A stretch of 64,000 nucleotides of DNA from Cellulomonas terrae (GTDB taxonomy: Bacteria; Actinomycetota; Actinomycetes; Actinomycetales; Cellulomonadaceae). Position 1 is the stretch's first letter; every line of letters begins with the position of its first letter. The DNA lies in contig NZ_BJWH01000003.1 in NCBI RefSeq assembly GCF_007990265.1, positions 1 through 64,000 of the forward strand, read 5' to 3'. The notes beneath the pieces are model-generated. The model ran no database searches. It had not been told where the DNA came from and saw only the letters and a list, made by a program, of their open reading frames with translations. Positions 8,164 to 17,487 of the stretch are shown here, piece after piece. A program made the translations under genes and the position numbers.

Positions 8164-9038
8164 CGCCAGAACGCCAGATGGTCGACGTCGAGGGTCGCCA
8201 GGTCAGGGTCAGCCACCTCGAGAAGGTCATGTACCCGTCGACGGGGATGACCAAGGCCGAGGTCATGAACTACCTCGTCCAGGTGGCCCCCGCGCTGCTC
8301 CCCCAGCTGCGCGACCGTCCGGTGACCCGGATCCGGTGGCCAGACGGGGTGGGGAGCGAGAAGTTCTTCGAGAAGAACACGCCGCGCGGCGCCCCGGAGT
8401 GGGTCCGGCGCCAGACGCTGCGGGCTGCCCCGGGCGCCGAGGACGAGGGTGCCGAGCTGGAGCTGCCGTTCCTCGACGACCTCGCCGGGTTGGTCTGGGC
8501 GGCGAACCAGGGGGCGCTCGAGCTGCACACCCCGCAGTGGCGGGTCGGACCGCGCGGCAAGATCCACAAGCCCGACCGTCTGGTGGTCGACCTCGACCCG
8601 GGTGCTCCCGCTGGGCTGAAGGAGTGCGCGGCGGTGGCGCACCTCGTCGCGGACCGGCTGCGCGAGGACGGGCTCGACACGACCGTGCCCGTCACGTCCG
8701 GCAGCAAGGGCATGCAGCTGTACGCGCCGCTGCCGGGCAACCAGACGGTCATGGAGATCCGGCAGTACGCACGCGACGTCGCCTACGAGATCGCGGCGGC
8801 GCACCCCGGCCAGGTGGTCGCGATCATGAAGAAGGACCTGCGGGGCGGGAAGGTGCTCATCGACTGGTCGCAGAACCACCCGGCCAAGACCACCATCACG
8901 CCGTACTCGCTGCGCGGTCGCGACGTCCCGCACGTCGCCGCGCCGCGGTGGTGGGACGAGGTCGGGCCAGGGCTGCAGCAGCTGACGCCGGACGAGGTGG
9001 CGGCGCGGCTCGCGGACCGGGGAGACCCGTTCGCCTGA
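8160..9038 (+). CDS. LigD-type NHEJ polymerase/primase domain protein
   Basis: A 292-aa archaeo-eukaryotic-primase-fold polymerase that fills gaps at broken ends. The GTG overlaps the ligase stop (GTGA). Motifs: YPSTGMTKAEVMNYL near the N-terminus, the phosphate-binding EKNTPRGAPEW (about 71-81), catalytic DLD at 144-146, and the SGSKGMQLY block around 183-191. Stand-alone PolDom proteins of this type accompany Ku in many actinobacteria. Polymerase, ligase and Ku are all here but no LigD phosphoesterase module is seen; the PHP protein next to Ku may cover end-processing (inference). Confidence 0.9.
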   Translation: MTPERQMVDVEGRQVRVSHLEKVMYPSTGMTKAEVMNYLVQVAPALLPQLRDRPVTRIRWPDGVGSEKFFEKNTPRGAPEWVRRQTLRAAPGAEDEGAELELPFLDDLAGLVWAANQGALELHTPQWRVGPRGKIHKPDRLVVDLDPGAPAGLKECAAVAHLVADRLREDGLDTTVPVTSGSKGMQLYAPLPGNQTVMEIRQYARDVAYEIAAAHPGQVVAIMKKDLRGGKVLIDWSQNHPAKTTITPYSLRGRDVPHVAAPRWWDEVGPGLQQLTPDEVAARLADRGDPFA

Positions 9039-9124
9039 GGCGTTCCGATGGCGGCGCCGCCGCAGGTGGGGCAGCGTGGGTGTCAGCCGGGATCGACCCG
9101 CACCCACACACGAAGGAGCCTTCG

Positions 9125-9685
9125 ATGGCGCTGCCGAAGTACACCGTCCCGTCCCTCACCCTCCAGGAGGGTGCCGACGTCGCCGCCGTGCTCCAGACGC
9201 GGCTGGACGCTCTGAACGACCTGGCGCTGACGCTCAAGCACATCCACTGGAACGTGGTCGGACCGCACTTCATCGCCGTCCACGAGATGCTCGACCCGCA
9301 GGTCGACGCCGTGCGGCTGATGGTCGACGCGATCGCGGAGCGCATCGCCACGCTCGGCGTCGCTCCGGTCGGCACGCCGGGCGAGCTCGTGAAGAACCGC
9401 ACGTGGGAGGACTACTCCATCGGGCGGGACAGCGCGATCGCCCACCTCGGCGCGCTCGACGTGGTCTACATCGGCGTGATCGAGGACCACCGCAAGGCCG
9501 CGAAGGACGTCGAGGAGATCGACGACGTCACCAACGACCTGCTGGTCGGCCACCTGCACGAGCTCGAGCTCTTCCACTGGTTCGTCCGTGCGCACCTCGA
9601 GTCGGCCGGCGGGGTGCTCACGACCGGCAACGCGCAGAGCGAGAAGACCGCCGCGCGGAAGGCGTCCGCGAAGGACAACGCGTGA
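9125..9685 (+). CDS. dps: Dps-family DNA-protecting ferritin
   Basis: A 186-aa dodecameric ferritin that oxidises iron with peroxide and shields DNA in stress. All five intersubunit ferroxidase ligands known from E. coli Dps are present at the same spacing: His41, His53, Asp57, Asp68 and Glu72, with HWNVVGPHF preceding. The Ala/Lys-rich tail (about 170-186) could bind DNA. GAAGGAG lies 6 nt before the ATG. Its stop overlaps the next GTG. It follows the NHEJ genes in the same direction (86-bp gap), which fits a genome-protection theme. Confidence 0.93.
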   Translation: MALPKYTVPSLTLQEGADVAAVLQTRLDALNDLALTLKHIHWNVVGPHFIAVHEMLDPQVDAVRLMVDAIAERIATLGVAPVGTPGELVKNRTWEDYSIGRDSAIAHLGALDVVYIGVIEDHRKAAKDVEEIDDVTNDLLVGHLHELELFHWFVRAHLESAGGVLTTGNAQSEKTAARKASAKDNA

Positions 9686-10893
9686 CCGTGCCCCCCAGCA
9701 CCAGGCGCGGCGCCCCCAGCGCCCGGCCCGTCGTCGGCTCGTCCGGCGGCGGGTCGGTGCTCCGTACGGCGCGGCCGGGCGGCCCGGCGGTCGCGTCGGC
9801 CAACCCCGCGTCGTCCGTGCCCCGCACGCACGTCGCCGCACGCCTCGAGGACGGGTTCGACCGTGCCGTGGCGCACCAGCTCCGACGCCGCGGGTGGACC
9901 GTGCGGATCGAGCCGTACGCCGGGTACGGCGCGACGGGCTGGGTCCGGGTGCTCGCCCGGACGCTGCTGGCCGCGCCCCAGGTCCGGGACGACGAGCTGC
10001 CCGGCGCGGGCGGCAGCGCGCAGGCCGGCGCCCGGTCGGCCACGGCGCTGCGCGGCTGGCGCAGCTTCGCGACCGCCCAGGTCTCCGGCGCGGAGCTCGA
10101 GGTCCAGGTCGGCGACCGGACGCACACCGTCGTCACCGACCGCGGCGGGTACGTCGACACGATCCTCGAGTCGGACCTGGCACCGGGGTGGCACGAGGTG
10201 CGTCTCACGACGAGCGACGGCTCGACCGCGACGGCCCCGGTGCACGTCATCGGTCCGGAGGTGCGGTACGGGATCGTCAGCGACATCGACGACACCGTCA
10301 TGGTCACGCGCCTGCCCCGACCGTTCGTCGCCGCCTGGAACGTGTTCATGCGGCACGAGAACGCGCGTGAGGCCGTCCCCGGGATGGCGCGGCTGTACGC
10401 CGAGCTGCGCGCGGGCGGCCAGGACGTGCCCGTCGTCTACCTGTCGACCGGTGCATGGAACGCCGCCCCGACGATCGCCCGGTTCCTGCGCCGTCACCGG
10501 TACCCGGCGGGACCGCTCCTGCTCACGGACTGGGGACCGACGAACAGCGGCTGGTTCCGCAGCGGGCCGGCTCACAAGGTGGCCCAGCTGCGCCGGCTCT
10601 TCACGGAGCTGCCCGACGTCCAGTGGGTGCTGGTCGGCGACGACGGCCAGCGCGACCCGCAGATCTACGCCGGGGCGGCGCAGCACTTCGGCGACCACGT
10701 CCGGGCGATCCTCATCCGGCAGCTGACCTTCGGGGAGCACGTCCTCGCGCACGGCGTGCCCGTGCCGACGACCGACTCGGTGCGTGCGGAGGAGCAGGCG
10801 GCACGACGCCCCGACGGGATCCCGGTGCTGCAGGGCGCCGACGGGCAGGAGCTGCTGCGTGACGTCCGCGCGGAGGGGATCACCCTCTCCTAG
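9682..10893 (+). CDS. App1-like phosphatidate phosphatase domain protein (DUF2183)
   Basis: A 403-aa protein whose C-terminal half carries a HAD-like phosphatase signature SDIDDTVM around residue 200, then [16 protein letters not shown] and a late [11 protein letters not shown] acidic motif. This matches the App1/DUF2183 catalytic domain, which in yeast dephosphorylates phosphatidic acid. The first 50 residues are low-complexity and a beta-rich module (about 130-190) precedes the catalytic part. The GTG overlaps the dps stop by 4 bp, so the two are likely coupled. No signal peptide is seen. Lipid substrate is inferred from family only. Confidence 0.8.
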   Translation: MTVPPSTRRGAPSARPVVGSSGGGSVLRTARPGGPAVASANPASSVPRTHVAARLEDGFDRAVAHQLRRRGWTVRIEPYAGYGATGWVRVLARTLLAAPQVRDDELPGAGGSAQAGARSATALRGWRSFATAQVSGAELEVQVGDRTHTVVTDRGGYVDTILESDLAPGWHEVRLTTSDGSTATAPVHVIGPEVRYGIVSDIDDTVMVTRLPRPFVAAWNVFMRHENAREAVPGMARLYAELRAGGQDVPVVYLSTGAWNAAPTIARFLRRHRYPAGPLLLTDWGPTNSGWFRSGPAHKVAQLRRLFTELPDVQWVLVGDDGQRDPQIYAGAAQHFGDHVRAILIRQLTFGEHVLAHGVPVPTTDSVRAEEQAARRPDGIPVLQGADGQELLRDVRAEGITLS

Positions 10894-11096
10894 AGGCGCT
10901 CGGGGTCGTCCCAGTCGTCGCTGCTGGCGATGGCCTCGTCGTCGGGCTCGAGCTCGACGGCGTGCAGGGACCGCGGCGCGTGGTCCGGGTTGCCTCCGGA
11001 CCGCGCGTCGGCGGCGTCGAGCTCGGCCTGCACCGGAGCGGGGTCGGCGAGGTGCTCGGCGGACGGGTCGGACGTCAGGTCGCGGTCGCGGCTCAT
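10890..11096 (-). CDS. Small acidic hypothetical protein
   Basis: A 68-aa, strongly acidic, probably disordered protein (starts [19 protein letters not shown], ends DDWDDPERL). Its stop overlaps the stop of the converging phosphatase gene by 4 bp. No domain is recognised. Codon use looks normal (G/C in third positions), which supports it being real, but no homologue can be named. Confidence 0.5.
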   Translation of the reverse strand: MSRDRDLTSDPSAEHLADPAPVQAELDAADARSGGNPDHAPRSLHAVELEPDDEAIASSDDWDDPERL

Positions 11097-11209
11097 GGTC
11101 CGGTTCTACCGTCCGGCGGGTCGTGGTGCACGCGAGGACCATCCCCTGGTCGGCGATGTCCCGACCTGTGCGCTGCGACGGCCGAAACGATTAGTGCACT
11201 CCTGCACTC

Positions 11210-11229
11210 TCGAAGCGCTTCGATACGGT
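11210..11229 (+). promoter_or_regulatory. LacI-family operator and -10 box of the xyloglucanase gene
   Basis: TCGAAGCGCTTCGA (11210-11223) is a perfect 14-bp palindrome with the central AGCGCT typical of LacI-family sites; the CelR/CebR cellulase operator is TGGGAGCGCTCCCA. It is followed directly by TACGGT (11224-11229), a plausible -10 box. A repressor here would block the promoter. A short direct repeat TGCACTCC/TGCACTCT lies just upstream (11195-11210). Confidence 0.7.
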
Positions 11230-11318
11230 CGCGGCGGTCGTCGCCCAGCGGCGGCTCCGGAGGTCCTCGACACCGTCGCCGAGGCCCCCGCACCCGCCTT
11301 CACGAAGGAGTGCCGCGG

Positions 11319-14063
11319 ATGCCCGCCCCCTCGCTCACACCCCGCGCACCCGCACGGATCGCGGCCTTCGCCGCCGCCGGCGCCCTGGTCGCCGGCGCTC
11401 TCGTCGCCGTCGCCGGCCAGGAGCCCGCCCATGCCGCCGACTCCCCCTACTCGTGGAGCAACGTCGAGATCGTCGGCGGTGGGTTCGTGCCCGGGATCAT
11501 CTACAACCAGACCGAGAAGGGCCTCGTCTACGCCCGCACCGACATCGGCGGTGCGTACCGGCTCGACACGACGACCGAGCGCTGGATCCCCTTGCTCGAC
11601 CACGTCGGGTGGGACGACTGGGGCCACAACGGGGTGCTGTCGTTGGCCACCGACCCCGTGGACCCGGACAAGGTCTACGCCGCCGTCGGCATGTACACGA
11701 ACAGCTGGGACCCGAACAACGGCGCGATCCTGCGGTCGTCGGACCGCGGCGCCACCTGGTCCAAGACGACCCTCCCGTTCAAGGTCGGCGGCAACATGCC
11801 CGGCCGTGGCATGGGCGAGCGTCTCCAGATCGACCCCAACGACAACCGGGTCCTCTACTTCGGCACCGAGGGCGGCAACGGCCTGTGGCGGAGCACCGAC
11901 TCCGGGGTCACGTGGGGCAAGGTGTCCAGCTTCACCAACGTGGGGAGCTACGCGCAGGACCCGAGCGACCCGAACGGGTACCTCACCACCAACCAGGGCG
12001 TCGTCTGGGTGACGTTCGACCCGACCAGCGGCACCAAGGGCTCGCCCACGAAGACGATCTACGTCGGCGTGGCGGACAAGGAGAACACCGTCTACCGGTC
12101 GACCGACGCGGGTGCCACCTGGTCGCGGATCGCCGGCCAGCCCACCGGGTTCATCGCCCACAAGGGTGTGTTCGACTCCGTCGGCAAGCAGCTCTACATC
12201 GCCACGAGCGACACGGGCGGCCCGTACGACGGCGGGCACGGTGACCTCTGGCGGCTCGACGCCGCGACGGGCACCTGGACCCAGGTCAGCCCCGTCCCGT
12301 CGTCCAGCACCGACAACTACTTCGGATACAGCGGCCTGACGATCGACCGCCAGGACCCCGACACCATCATGGCGGTCACCCAGATCTCCTGGTGGCCGGA
12401 CATCCAGGTCTTCCGGTCCACCGACCGCGGTGCCACGTGGTCGCGGATCTGGGACTTCGACGGCTACCCCAACCGCTCGCTGCGGTACTCGCTCGACATC
12501 TCCGGTGCCGGGTGGCTCACGTTCGGCAAGCAGCCGGCGCCGCCGGAAGCCAGCCCGAAGCTCGGCTGGATGACGGAGTCCTTCGAGATCGACCCGTTCG
12601 ACTCGGGCTCGTTCCTCTACGGCACCGGCGCCACGATCTACGGCGGCTCCAACCTCACCGACTGGGACACCGGCGGCAAGGTCGACATCAGCGTGAAGGC
12701 GCAAGGGCTCGAGGAGACCGCGGTGCTCGACCTGGCCGCTCCCCCGGGATCGGTCCAGCTCGTCTCCAGCCTCGGGGACATCGGCGGCTTCGTGCACACG
12801 GACCTCACCAAGGCACCGTCGGCGTACTCGGCCACCGCCCCGTTCATGGGCTCGGTCAACGGCACGGACTTCGCGGAGAAGACCCCCGCCACGATGGTCC
12901 GCGTGGGGTCCGGCGACGCCGGCACCTCGCACATCAGCGTCTCCACCTCGAGCGGCAGCTCCTGGTGGGCCGGCCAGGAACCGTCCGGCGTCACCGGCGG
13001 CGGGACCGTCGCGATGAGCGCCGACGGCAGCCGGATCGTCTGGAGCGCGGACGGCGCCGGCGTGCACACGTCGTCGACGCTCGGGTCGAGCTGGACGAGG
13101 TCGACCGGAGCGGCCACCGGCGCGCGCGTCGAGGCCGACCGGGTCAACCCGCTGAAGTTCTACGCGTTCTCGGGCGGCACGTTCTCGACCTCGACCGACG
13201 GTGGAGCCACGTTCACGGCGTCGGCGGCGACGGGACTGCCCGCGACCGGGAACGTGCGGTTCGCCGCGGTGCCCGGCCGCGAGGGCGACATCTGGCTCAC
13301 CGGCGGGACCACGAACGCGACGTACGGCATGTGGCGCTCGACCGACTCGGGCGCCACCTTCACCAAGATCGCCGCCGTGGACGAGGGTGACGCGATCGGC
13401 TTCGGCAAGGCGGCACCGGGTGCCTCCTACCCGGCGATCTACACGTCGTCGAGGATCAACGGGGTCCGGGGGATCTTCCGGTCGATCGACGCGGGCGCCA
13501 GCTGGGTCCGCCTGAACGACGACACGCACCAGTGGGGCTGGACCGGGTCCGTCGTCATCGGCGACCCGGACGTGTACGGGCGGGTCTACGTCGGCACCAA
13601 CGGGCGCGGCGTGATCGTCGGCAACCTCACGGGCACGGACCCGACCACGTCGCCGACACCGACACCGACGCCCACGGCAACGCCGACCGTCACCCCCACC
13701 CCGACGGTGACGCCGACGCCGACCGTCACGCCGACGGTGCAGCCGGGGGTGTGCGCGGTGACGTACACGACGTCCGACTGGAACACGGGCTTCACCGCCG
13801 CGGTGAAGATCACCAACGGGAGCACCTCGGCGATCACCGGCTGGGCGCTGGGCTTCACGTTCCCCGCGGGCCAGACCGTGACCAACTTCTGGTCGGGCGC
13901 CTTCACCCAGTCGGGCGCGACCGTGAAGGTCACGAACGCCGCGTGGAACGGAACGATCGCACCCGGCGGCACGGTGGAGCTGGGCTTCAACGGTTCCCAC
14001 ACGGGCACCAACCCCAGGCCGACCGCCTTCACGCTGAACGGCACGAGCTGCACGACCGGATGA
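11319..14063 (+). CDS. Secreted GH74 xyloglucanase with C-terminal CBM2
   Basis: Secreted 914-aa enzyme that cleaves the beta-1,4-glucan backbone of xyloglucan. The signal peptide (1-39) ends AHA. Two seven-bladed beta-propellers follow, marked by repeated RSTDxGATW blades. The catalytic aspartates expected for GH74 are Asp75 in [12 protein letters not shown] and Asp425 in FEIDPFD. A Thr/Pro linker (about 770-808) leads to a family 2 CBM with flanking cysteines. The ATG has GAAGGAG 8 nt upstream. It is a single transcription unit behind a LacI-type operator, ending at a strong hairpin, so it is probably induced by beta-glucan oligosaccharides. Confidence 0.94.
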   Translation: MPAPSLTPRAPARIAAFAAAGALVAGALVAVAGQEPAHAADSPYSWSNVEIVGGGFVPGIIYNQTEKGLVYARTDIGGAYRLDTTTERWIPLLDHVGWDDWGHNGVLSLATDPVDPDKVYAAVGMYTNSWDPNNGAILRSSDRGATWSKTTLPFKVGGNMPGRGMGERLQIDPNDNRVLYFGTEGGNGLWRSTDSGVTWGKVSSFTNVGSYAQDPSDPNGYLTTNQGVVWVTFDPTSGTKGSPTKTIYVGVADKENTVYRSTDAGATWSRIAGQPTGFIAHKGVFDSVGKQLYIATSDTGGPYDGGHGDLWRLDAATGTWTQVSPVPSSSTDNYFGYSGLTIDRQDPDTIMAVTQISWWPDIQVFRSTDRGATWSRIWDFDGYPNRSLRYSLDISGAGWLTFGKQPAPPEASPKLGWMTESFEIDPFDSGSFLYGTGATIYGGSNLTDWDTGGKVDISVKAQGLEETAVLDLAAPPGSVQLVSSLGDIGGFVHTDLTKAPSAYSATAPFMGSVNGTDFAEKTPATMVRVGSGDAGTSHISVSTSSGSSWWAGQEPSGVTGGGTVAMSADGSRIVWSADGAGVHTSSTLGSSWTRSTGAATGARVEADRVNPLKFYAFSGGTFSTSTDGGATFTASAATGLPATGNVRFAAVPGREGDIWLTGGTTNATYGMWRSTDSGATFTKIAAVDEGDAIGFGKAAPGASYPAIYTSSRINGVRGIFRSIDAGASWVRLNDDTHQWGWTGSVVIGDPDVYGRVYVGTNGRGVIVGNLTGTDPTTSPTPTPTPTATPTVTPTPTVTPTPTVTPTVQPGVCAVTYTTSDWNTGFTAAVKITNGSTSAITGWALGFTFPAGQTVTNFWSGAFTQSGATVKVTNAAWNGTIAPGGTVELGFNGSHTGTNPRPTAFTLNGTSCTTG

Positions 14064-14112
14064 GCCGCGGGGTGAGCGGCGTGTGACACGGACCCGCCGC
14101 CCGCCCCGCACC

Positions 14113-14151
14113 GGCCCGACCTGCCGCACCGACCCCGCGGCAGGTCGGGCC
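14113..14151 (+). terminator. Terminator of the xyloglucanase gene
   Basis: A perfect 15-bp stem (14113-14127 with 14137-14151), 9-nt loop, followed by TTCCC, 50 nt past the stop codon. Confidence 0.8.
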
Positions 14152-14213
14152 TTCCCGTACCCAGCGTGCGCAACATCACACATCCCAGGACTGGAGGTAT
14201 CTCGACGTCAACA

Positions 14214-14229
14214 TACGATCGATCTCGTG
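14214..14229 (+). promoter_or_regulatory. Candidate leaderless promoter of mqo
   Basis: TACGAT (14214-14219) fits the TANNNT -10 box and ends 7 nt before the GTG start. No Shine-Dalgarno is present. This is the geometry of actinobacterial leaderless transcripts. The -35 region is weak. Confidence 0.45.
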
Positions 14230-15711
14230 CCAGAACGCGAAGAGACCGTCGACGTCGTCCTCGTCGGGGGCGGGATCATGAGCGCGACCCTCGCCGCGCT
14301 GATCACCACCCTCGAGCCCACGTGGAGCGTCGAGATCCACGAGCGCCGCGCCGAGCTGGCGCAGGAGAGCTCGAACGCCTGGAACAACGCGGGCACCGGT
14401 CACGCGGCCCTCTGCGAGCTCAACTACACGCCCGAGCGGGCCGACGGCTCGATCGACATCGCCAAGGCCGTGACGATCAACGAGCAGTTCGAGCTGTCGC
14501 GCGAGCTCTGGCACCACCTGGCCACGCACGACCGCCTCCCGGGGGGCGACGGCTTCCTGTCCACCACCCCGCACATGACCTTCGTGCGGGGCGCGGACAA
14601 CGCCGACTACCTGCGCCGCCGCTACGAGACGCTGCGCAAGCACCCCCTGTTCTCCGACCTGGAGTTCAGCACCGACCCGGCACGGATCGCGCAGTGGGCG
14701 CCCCTGCTCGTGGACGACCGCGACCCCGACGAGGTCGTCGCCGCGACGCGCGCCGCCGCCGGCACCGACGTCGACTTCGGCCGCCTGACGCGCGCGATGA
14801 TCGGCGACGCCGTCGACCGCGGGGCACGCCTGCACCTCGAGAGCGAGATCACGAGGCTCCGCCAGAAGAAGGACGGCACGTGGACCCTGCGGGTGGCCGA
14901 CCGCCGCTGGAACGGGCACCTGCGCAGCCGGAAGGTCCGGGCGAAGTTCGTGTTCGTCGGCGCCGGCGGTGGCGCCCTCCCGCTGCTGCAGAGCTCGGGC
15001 ATCCCCGAGGCCAAGGGCTTCGGCGGGTTCCCGATCAGCGGCCAGTTCCTCAAGACCACGAATCCGCAGATCGTCGCGCAGCACCAGGCGAAGGTGTACG
15101 GGAAGGCCGACATCGGCGCTCCTCCGATGTCCGTACCGCACCTCGACACCCGCGTCGTCGACGGTGGCACCGCGCTGCTGTTCGGCCCCTACGCGGGGTG
15201 GAGCATGAAGTTCCTCAAGCACGGCTCGTGGACCGACCTGATCCGGTCCATCCGGCCCGGCAACCTGATCCCGATGCTCGCGGTCGGCGTGCGGAACCTC
15301 GACCTGGTGAAGTACCTGGTCGGCGAGGTCACCGCCACGGACACCGACCGGCTGCGCACGCTGCGCGCGTTCATGCCGACGGCGCACCCGCGGGACTGGG
15401 AGCTCGTCACCGCAGGTCAGCGCGTTCAGGTCATCAAGAAGGACAGGGCGCAGGGCGGCGTGCTGGAGTTCGGCACGGAGCTGGTCACCGCCGCGGACGG
15501 CACCATCGCCGGCCTGCTGGGCGCCTCGCCCGGGGCGTCGACCGCCGTCGCCACGATGCTCGACCTGCTGGAGCGCTGCTTCCCCGACCGCATCGACGGC
15601 TGGCAGCCGCAGCTGCGGACGATGATGCCCAGCCTGGGCGGAGCCGAGTGGGACGAGTCGTTCGAGCTCGAGCAGCTCGTGGACGACGAGCAGGTCGGGT
15701 CCGAGCGCTGA
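14227..15711 (+). CDS. mqo: Malate:quinone oxidoreductase
   Basis: Peripheral membrane FAD enzyme that oxidises malate to oxaloacetate and passes electrons to quinone. The protein is 494 aa, normal for Mqo. The start is VPEREETVDVVLVGGGIMSATL, giving the N-terminal FAD dinucleotide-binding motif GGGIMSATL at residues 14-22. The conserved WNNAGTGHAALCELNYTP (about 58-75) is diagnostic. A GTG with a -10 box 7 nt upstream and no Shine-Dalgarno was chosen. Unlike NAD-dependent malate dehydrogenase this commits electrons to the respiratory chain. Confidence 0.95.
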   Translation: MPEREETVDVVLVGGGIMSATLAALITTLEPTWSVEIHERRAELAQESSNAWNNAGTGHAALCELNYTPERADGSIDIAKAVTINEQFELSRELWHHLATHDRLPGGDGFLSTTPHMTFVRGADNADYLRRRYETLRKHPLFSDLEFSTDPARIAQWAPLLVDDRDPDEVVAATRAAAGTDVDFGRLTRAMIGDAVDRGARLHLESEITRLRQKKDGTWTLRVADRRWNGHLRSRKVRAKFVFVGAGGGALPLLQSSGIPEAKGFGGFPISGQFLKTTNPQIVAQHQAKVYGKADIGAPPMSVPHLDTRVVDGGTALLFGPYAGWSMKFLKHGSWTDLIRSIRPGNLIPMLAVGVRNLDLVKYLVGEVTATDTDRLRTLRAFMPTAHPRDWELVTAGQRVQVIKKDRAQGGVLEFGTELVTAADGTIAGLLGASPGASTAVATMLDLLERCFPDRIDGWQPQLRTMMPSLGGAEWDESFELEQLVDDEQVGSER

Positions 15712-15734
15712 CCGTCCTGCGCGATCATGAGGGC

Positions 15735-15998
15735 ATGAACCAGCCCGTCGAAGCCGTCAGCGCGGAGATGCGCCATGCGAAGGTCCGCGCGGCCACCGAG
15801 CACACGACGGTCGGTCAGGTCACGACGACCGACGACGGTCGCGTCAGCATCGCGTGCGCGTGCGGCATGGACCTGACCAACGGACCGACGTGGTCCCTCG
15901 ACGAGCACATCCGGCTGCACCGCGCCGAGGCCCGGTTCCTCGCGCTCGCGGCCGTCGCCCCCGAGGGCATCCCCCGGCTGGTGGCCTGGCCCCTCTAG
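15735..15998 (+). CDS. Small conserved-looking protein with a CxC...HxxxH motif
   Basis: An 87-aa protein starting MNQPVEAVSAEMRHAKVRA. It contains IACACGMDLTNGP then SLDEHIRLHRAEARF; the spacing of the CxC pair (about 41 and 43) and HIRLH (about 58-62) could bind zinc in a treble-clef or C2H2-like site. Its stop overlaps by 4 bp the stop of the converging DUF2277 gene. No family name can be given. It may be read through from mqo, 23 bp upstream. Confidence 0.6.
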   Translation: MNQPVEAVSAEMRHAKVRAATEHTTVGQVTTTDDGRVSIACACGMDLTNGPTWSLDEHIRLHRAEARFLALAAVAPEGIPRLVAWPL

Positions 15999-16345
15999 AC
16001 CCGGGCGGGCTCGTGCACGTGGTCGTCCTCGTCGTCGTGCTCGTGGGGCAGCCCGAGCTCGTGCGCCCGCTCGTGCGCCTCACGCGCCGCGATCCGCGCC
16101 TGCACGTCGGCCCGCCGCAGCGGGGGCACCGTCGTGGGCGGCTGCCGACGGGCGGGGAGGTCGTCGAGCAGGCGCGCGGTGATCTCCGCGATCTGGCGCA
16201 CGGCGTCCTCGAAGGGCTCGCGCGTCGCGTCGCTCAGCGACTGGACCCCGGTCACCTTGCGCACGTACTGCCGCGCGGCGGCCTCGATCTCCTCGGAGGT
16301 GGCGGGCGGCTCGAGCCCGCGGAGCGTGGTGATGTTCCGGCACAT
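15995..16345 (-). CDS. DUF2277 family protein
   Basis: A 116-aa protein with the DUF2277 signature at the N-terminus: MCRNITTLRGLEPPATSEEI followed by an AARQYVRKVTGVQ block and a helical region up to about residue 65. The last 50 residues are a charged, histidine-rich tail (HERAHELGLPHEHDDEDDH). DUF2277 proteins are small cytosolic proteins of unknown function. The histidine/acidic tail could bind metal (inference). It is the last gene of a leftward run with ogt and the ECF sigma factor (10 bp gap). Confidence 0.85.
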   Translation of the reverse strand: MCRNITTLRGLEPPATSEEIEAAARQYVRKVTGVQSLSDATREPFEDAVRQIAEITARLLDDLPARRQPPTTVPPLRRADVQARIAAREAHERAHELGLPHEHDDEDDHVHEPARV

Positions 16346-16355
16346 GCTCCCGACG

Positions 16356-16949
16356 CTACGCCGCGACTCCCACCTGCGTCTCCAGGTCCAGGAGGGTCAG
16401 CTTGGCCGCCGACCCGCCCGCGTACTGCCCCGGGGTGCCGTCCGAGCGCACCACCCGGTGGCACGGGAGGACGACCGGCAAGGGGTTGAGCGCGCACGCG
16501 GTGCCGACCGCCCGGACCGCGCGCGGGCTGCCCGCGAGCTCCGCCATCTGCGCGTAGCTGGCGGTGTGCCCGTACGCGATGTCGGGCAGGTGCAGGACGA
16601 CGTCGCGGCGGAAGCCCCGCAGGAGCAGCAGGTCCAGCGGCAGGTCGAAGGCGGTCCGTCGGCCCGCGAAGTACTCGTCGAGCTCGCGGGCGACGTCGTC
16701 GAGCTGCCCGGGCGCCTCGAGCACGCGCGGGCTCACCTGCTGGGCGAGAGCGGTCAGGACCGCGTCGTGGTCCTGGACCTCGAATGCCACACGGACGAGG
16801 CCGGCGGGGGTGCGCGCCAGCAGCAGCGGGCCGACCGGGCTGTCCACCGTGCGGTAGGCGACGTCGAGGAGCTCCTCGGCGGCGGCGCGCACGGCGAGGT
16901 GCCGGCGCAGACGATCGAGATCGTCCGACACGTCCGGGACGTACGTCAT
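16356..16949 (-). CDS. ogt: Methylated-DNA-[protein]-cysteine S-methyltransferase
   Basis: Suicide repair enzyme that transfers alkyl groups from O6-alkylguanine to its own cysteine. The acceptor is Cys163 in LPCHRVV, with the upstream helix-turn-helix motif SYAQMAELAGSPRAVRAVG and the Asn in ALNPLP. Length 197 aa; N-terminal RNase-H-like region present. The ATG at 16949 has GGAGGAG just upstream and overlaps the sigma factor stop by 4 bp (ATGA). Translational coupling to a sigma factor in the position an anti-sigma gene would normally take is the notable point. Confidence 0.93.
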   Translation of the reverse strand: MTYVPDVSDDLDRLRRHLAVRAAAEELLDVAYRTVDSPVGPLLLARTPAGLVRVAFEVQDHDAVLTALAQQVSPRVLEAPGQLDDVARELDEYFAGRRTAFDLPLDLLLLRGFRRDVVLHLPDIAYGHTASYAQMAELAGSPRAVRAVGTACALNPLPVVLPCHRVVRSDGTPGQYAGGSAAKLTLLDLETQVGVAA

Positions 16950-17428
16950 GACTCCTCCTGGTCGATCGCGGGGTAGGTCCGTCGCAGGGTGGCGACACCG
17001 TCCGAGGCCGCGCGGCGGGCGGCCGCCGCGGTGCCGCCGACGAGCGCGGCGACGTCGTCGTAGGGCAGCCCGCCGAGGTGGTGGTACGCGACCACCTGGC
17101 GCTGCTTGGTCGGCAGAGCGGCGAGCGCCGCCCACAGGTCCAGGTCACGGCCCTGCGCCGGGAGCACCCGGTCCGGGACGTCCGCGAGCGGTACGGCCTG
17201 CCGGGCGGCACGACGCACGACGTCGATCGCCTTGCGGTGCGCGATGGTCACCAGCCACGCCTCGACGTTCGCGTCCGACGGCAGGTCCGGGTAGGCGCGC
17301 AGAGCCGCGAGGAACGTCTCGGACCAGGCGTCGTCGGCGTCGACCGGACCGACCACCGCGCGGCACACGCGCAGGACGGTCGCGCCGTGCTGGACGACCA
17401 CGCGCTCGAAGGGTTCCTTCACCATCAC
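16946..17428 (-). CDS. ECF-type RNA polymerase sigma factor
   Basis: A 160-aa two-domain sigma-70 protein. Region 2 runs about 8-75 (SETFLAALRAYP, then VEAWLVTIAHRKAIDVVRR) and region 4 about 95-150 (ALPTKQRQVVAYHHLGGLPYDDVAALVGGTAAAARRAA). It has no extra C-terminal domain. GTG (17428) and ATG (17425) are both possible starts; neither has a Shine-Dalgarno. It is the first gene of an operon with ogt, with no anti-sigma gene, so control must come by transcription, alkylation or an unlinked partner. It probably drives DNA-alkylation or stress genes (inference). Confidence 0.88.
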   Translation of the reverse strand: MMVKEPFERVVVQHGATVLRVCRAVVGPVDADDAWSETFLAALRAYPDLPSDANVEAWLVTIAHRKAIDVVRRAARQAVPLADVPDRVLPAQGRDLDLWAALAALPTKQRQVVAYHHLGGLPYDDVAALVGGTAAAARRAASDGVATLRRTYPAIDQEES

Positions 17429-17472
17429 AGTGTGCAGACGCGTCAGCCCTCCCAGGTGTGAGGTCGGGCTCT

Positions 17473-17487
17473 TACAGTGGCCCGATG
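17473..17487 (+). promoter_or_regulatory. Candidate leaderless promoter of the pirin gene
   Basis: TACAGT (17473-17478) lies 6 nt before the ATG, and no Shine-Dalgarno is visible, which again predicts an mRNA starting at or next to the start codon. The -35 region is poor. Confidence 0.45.
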
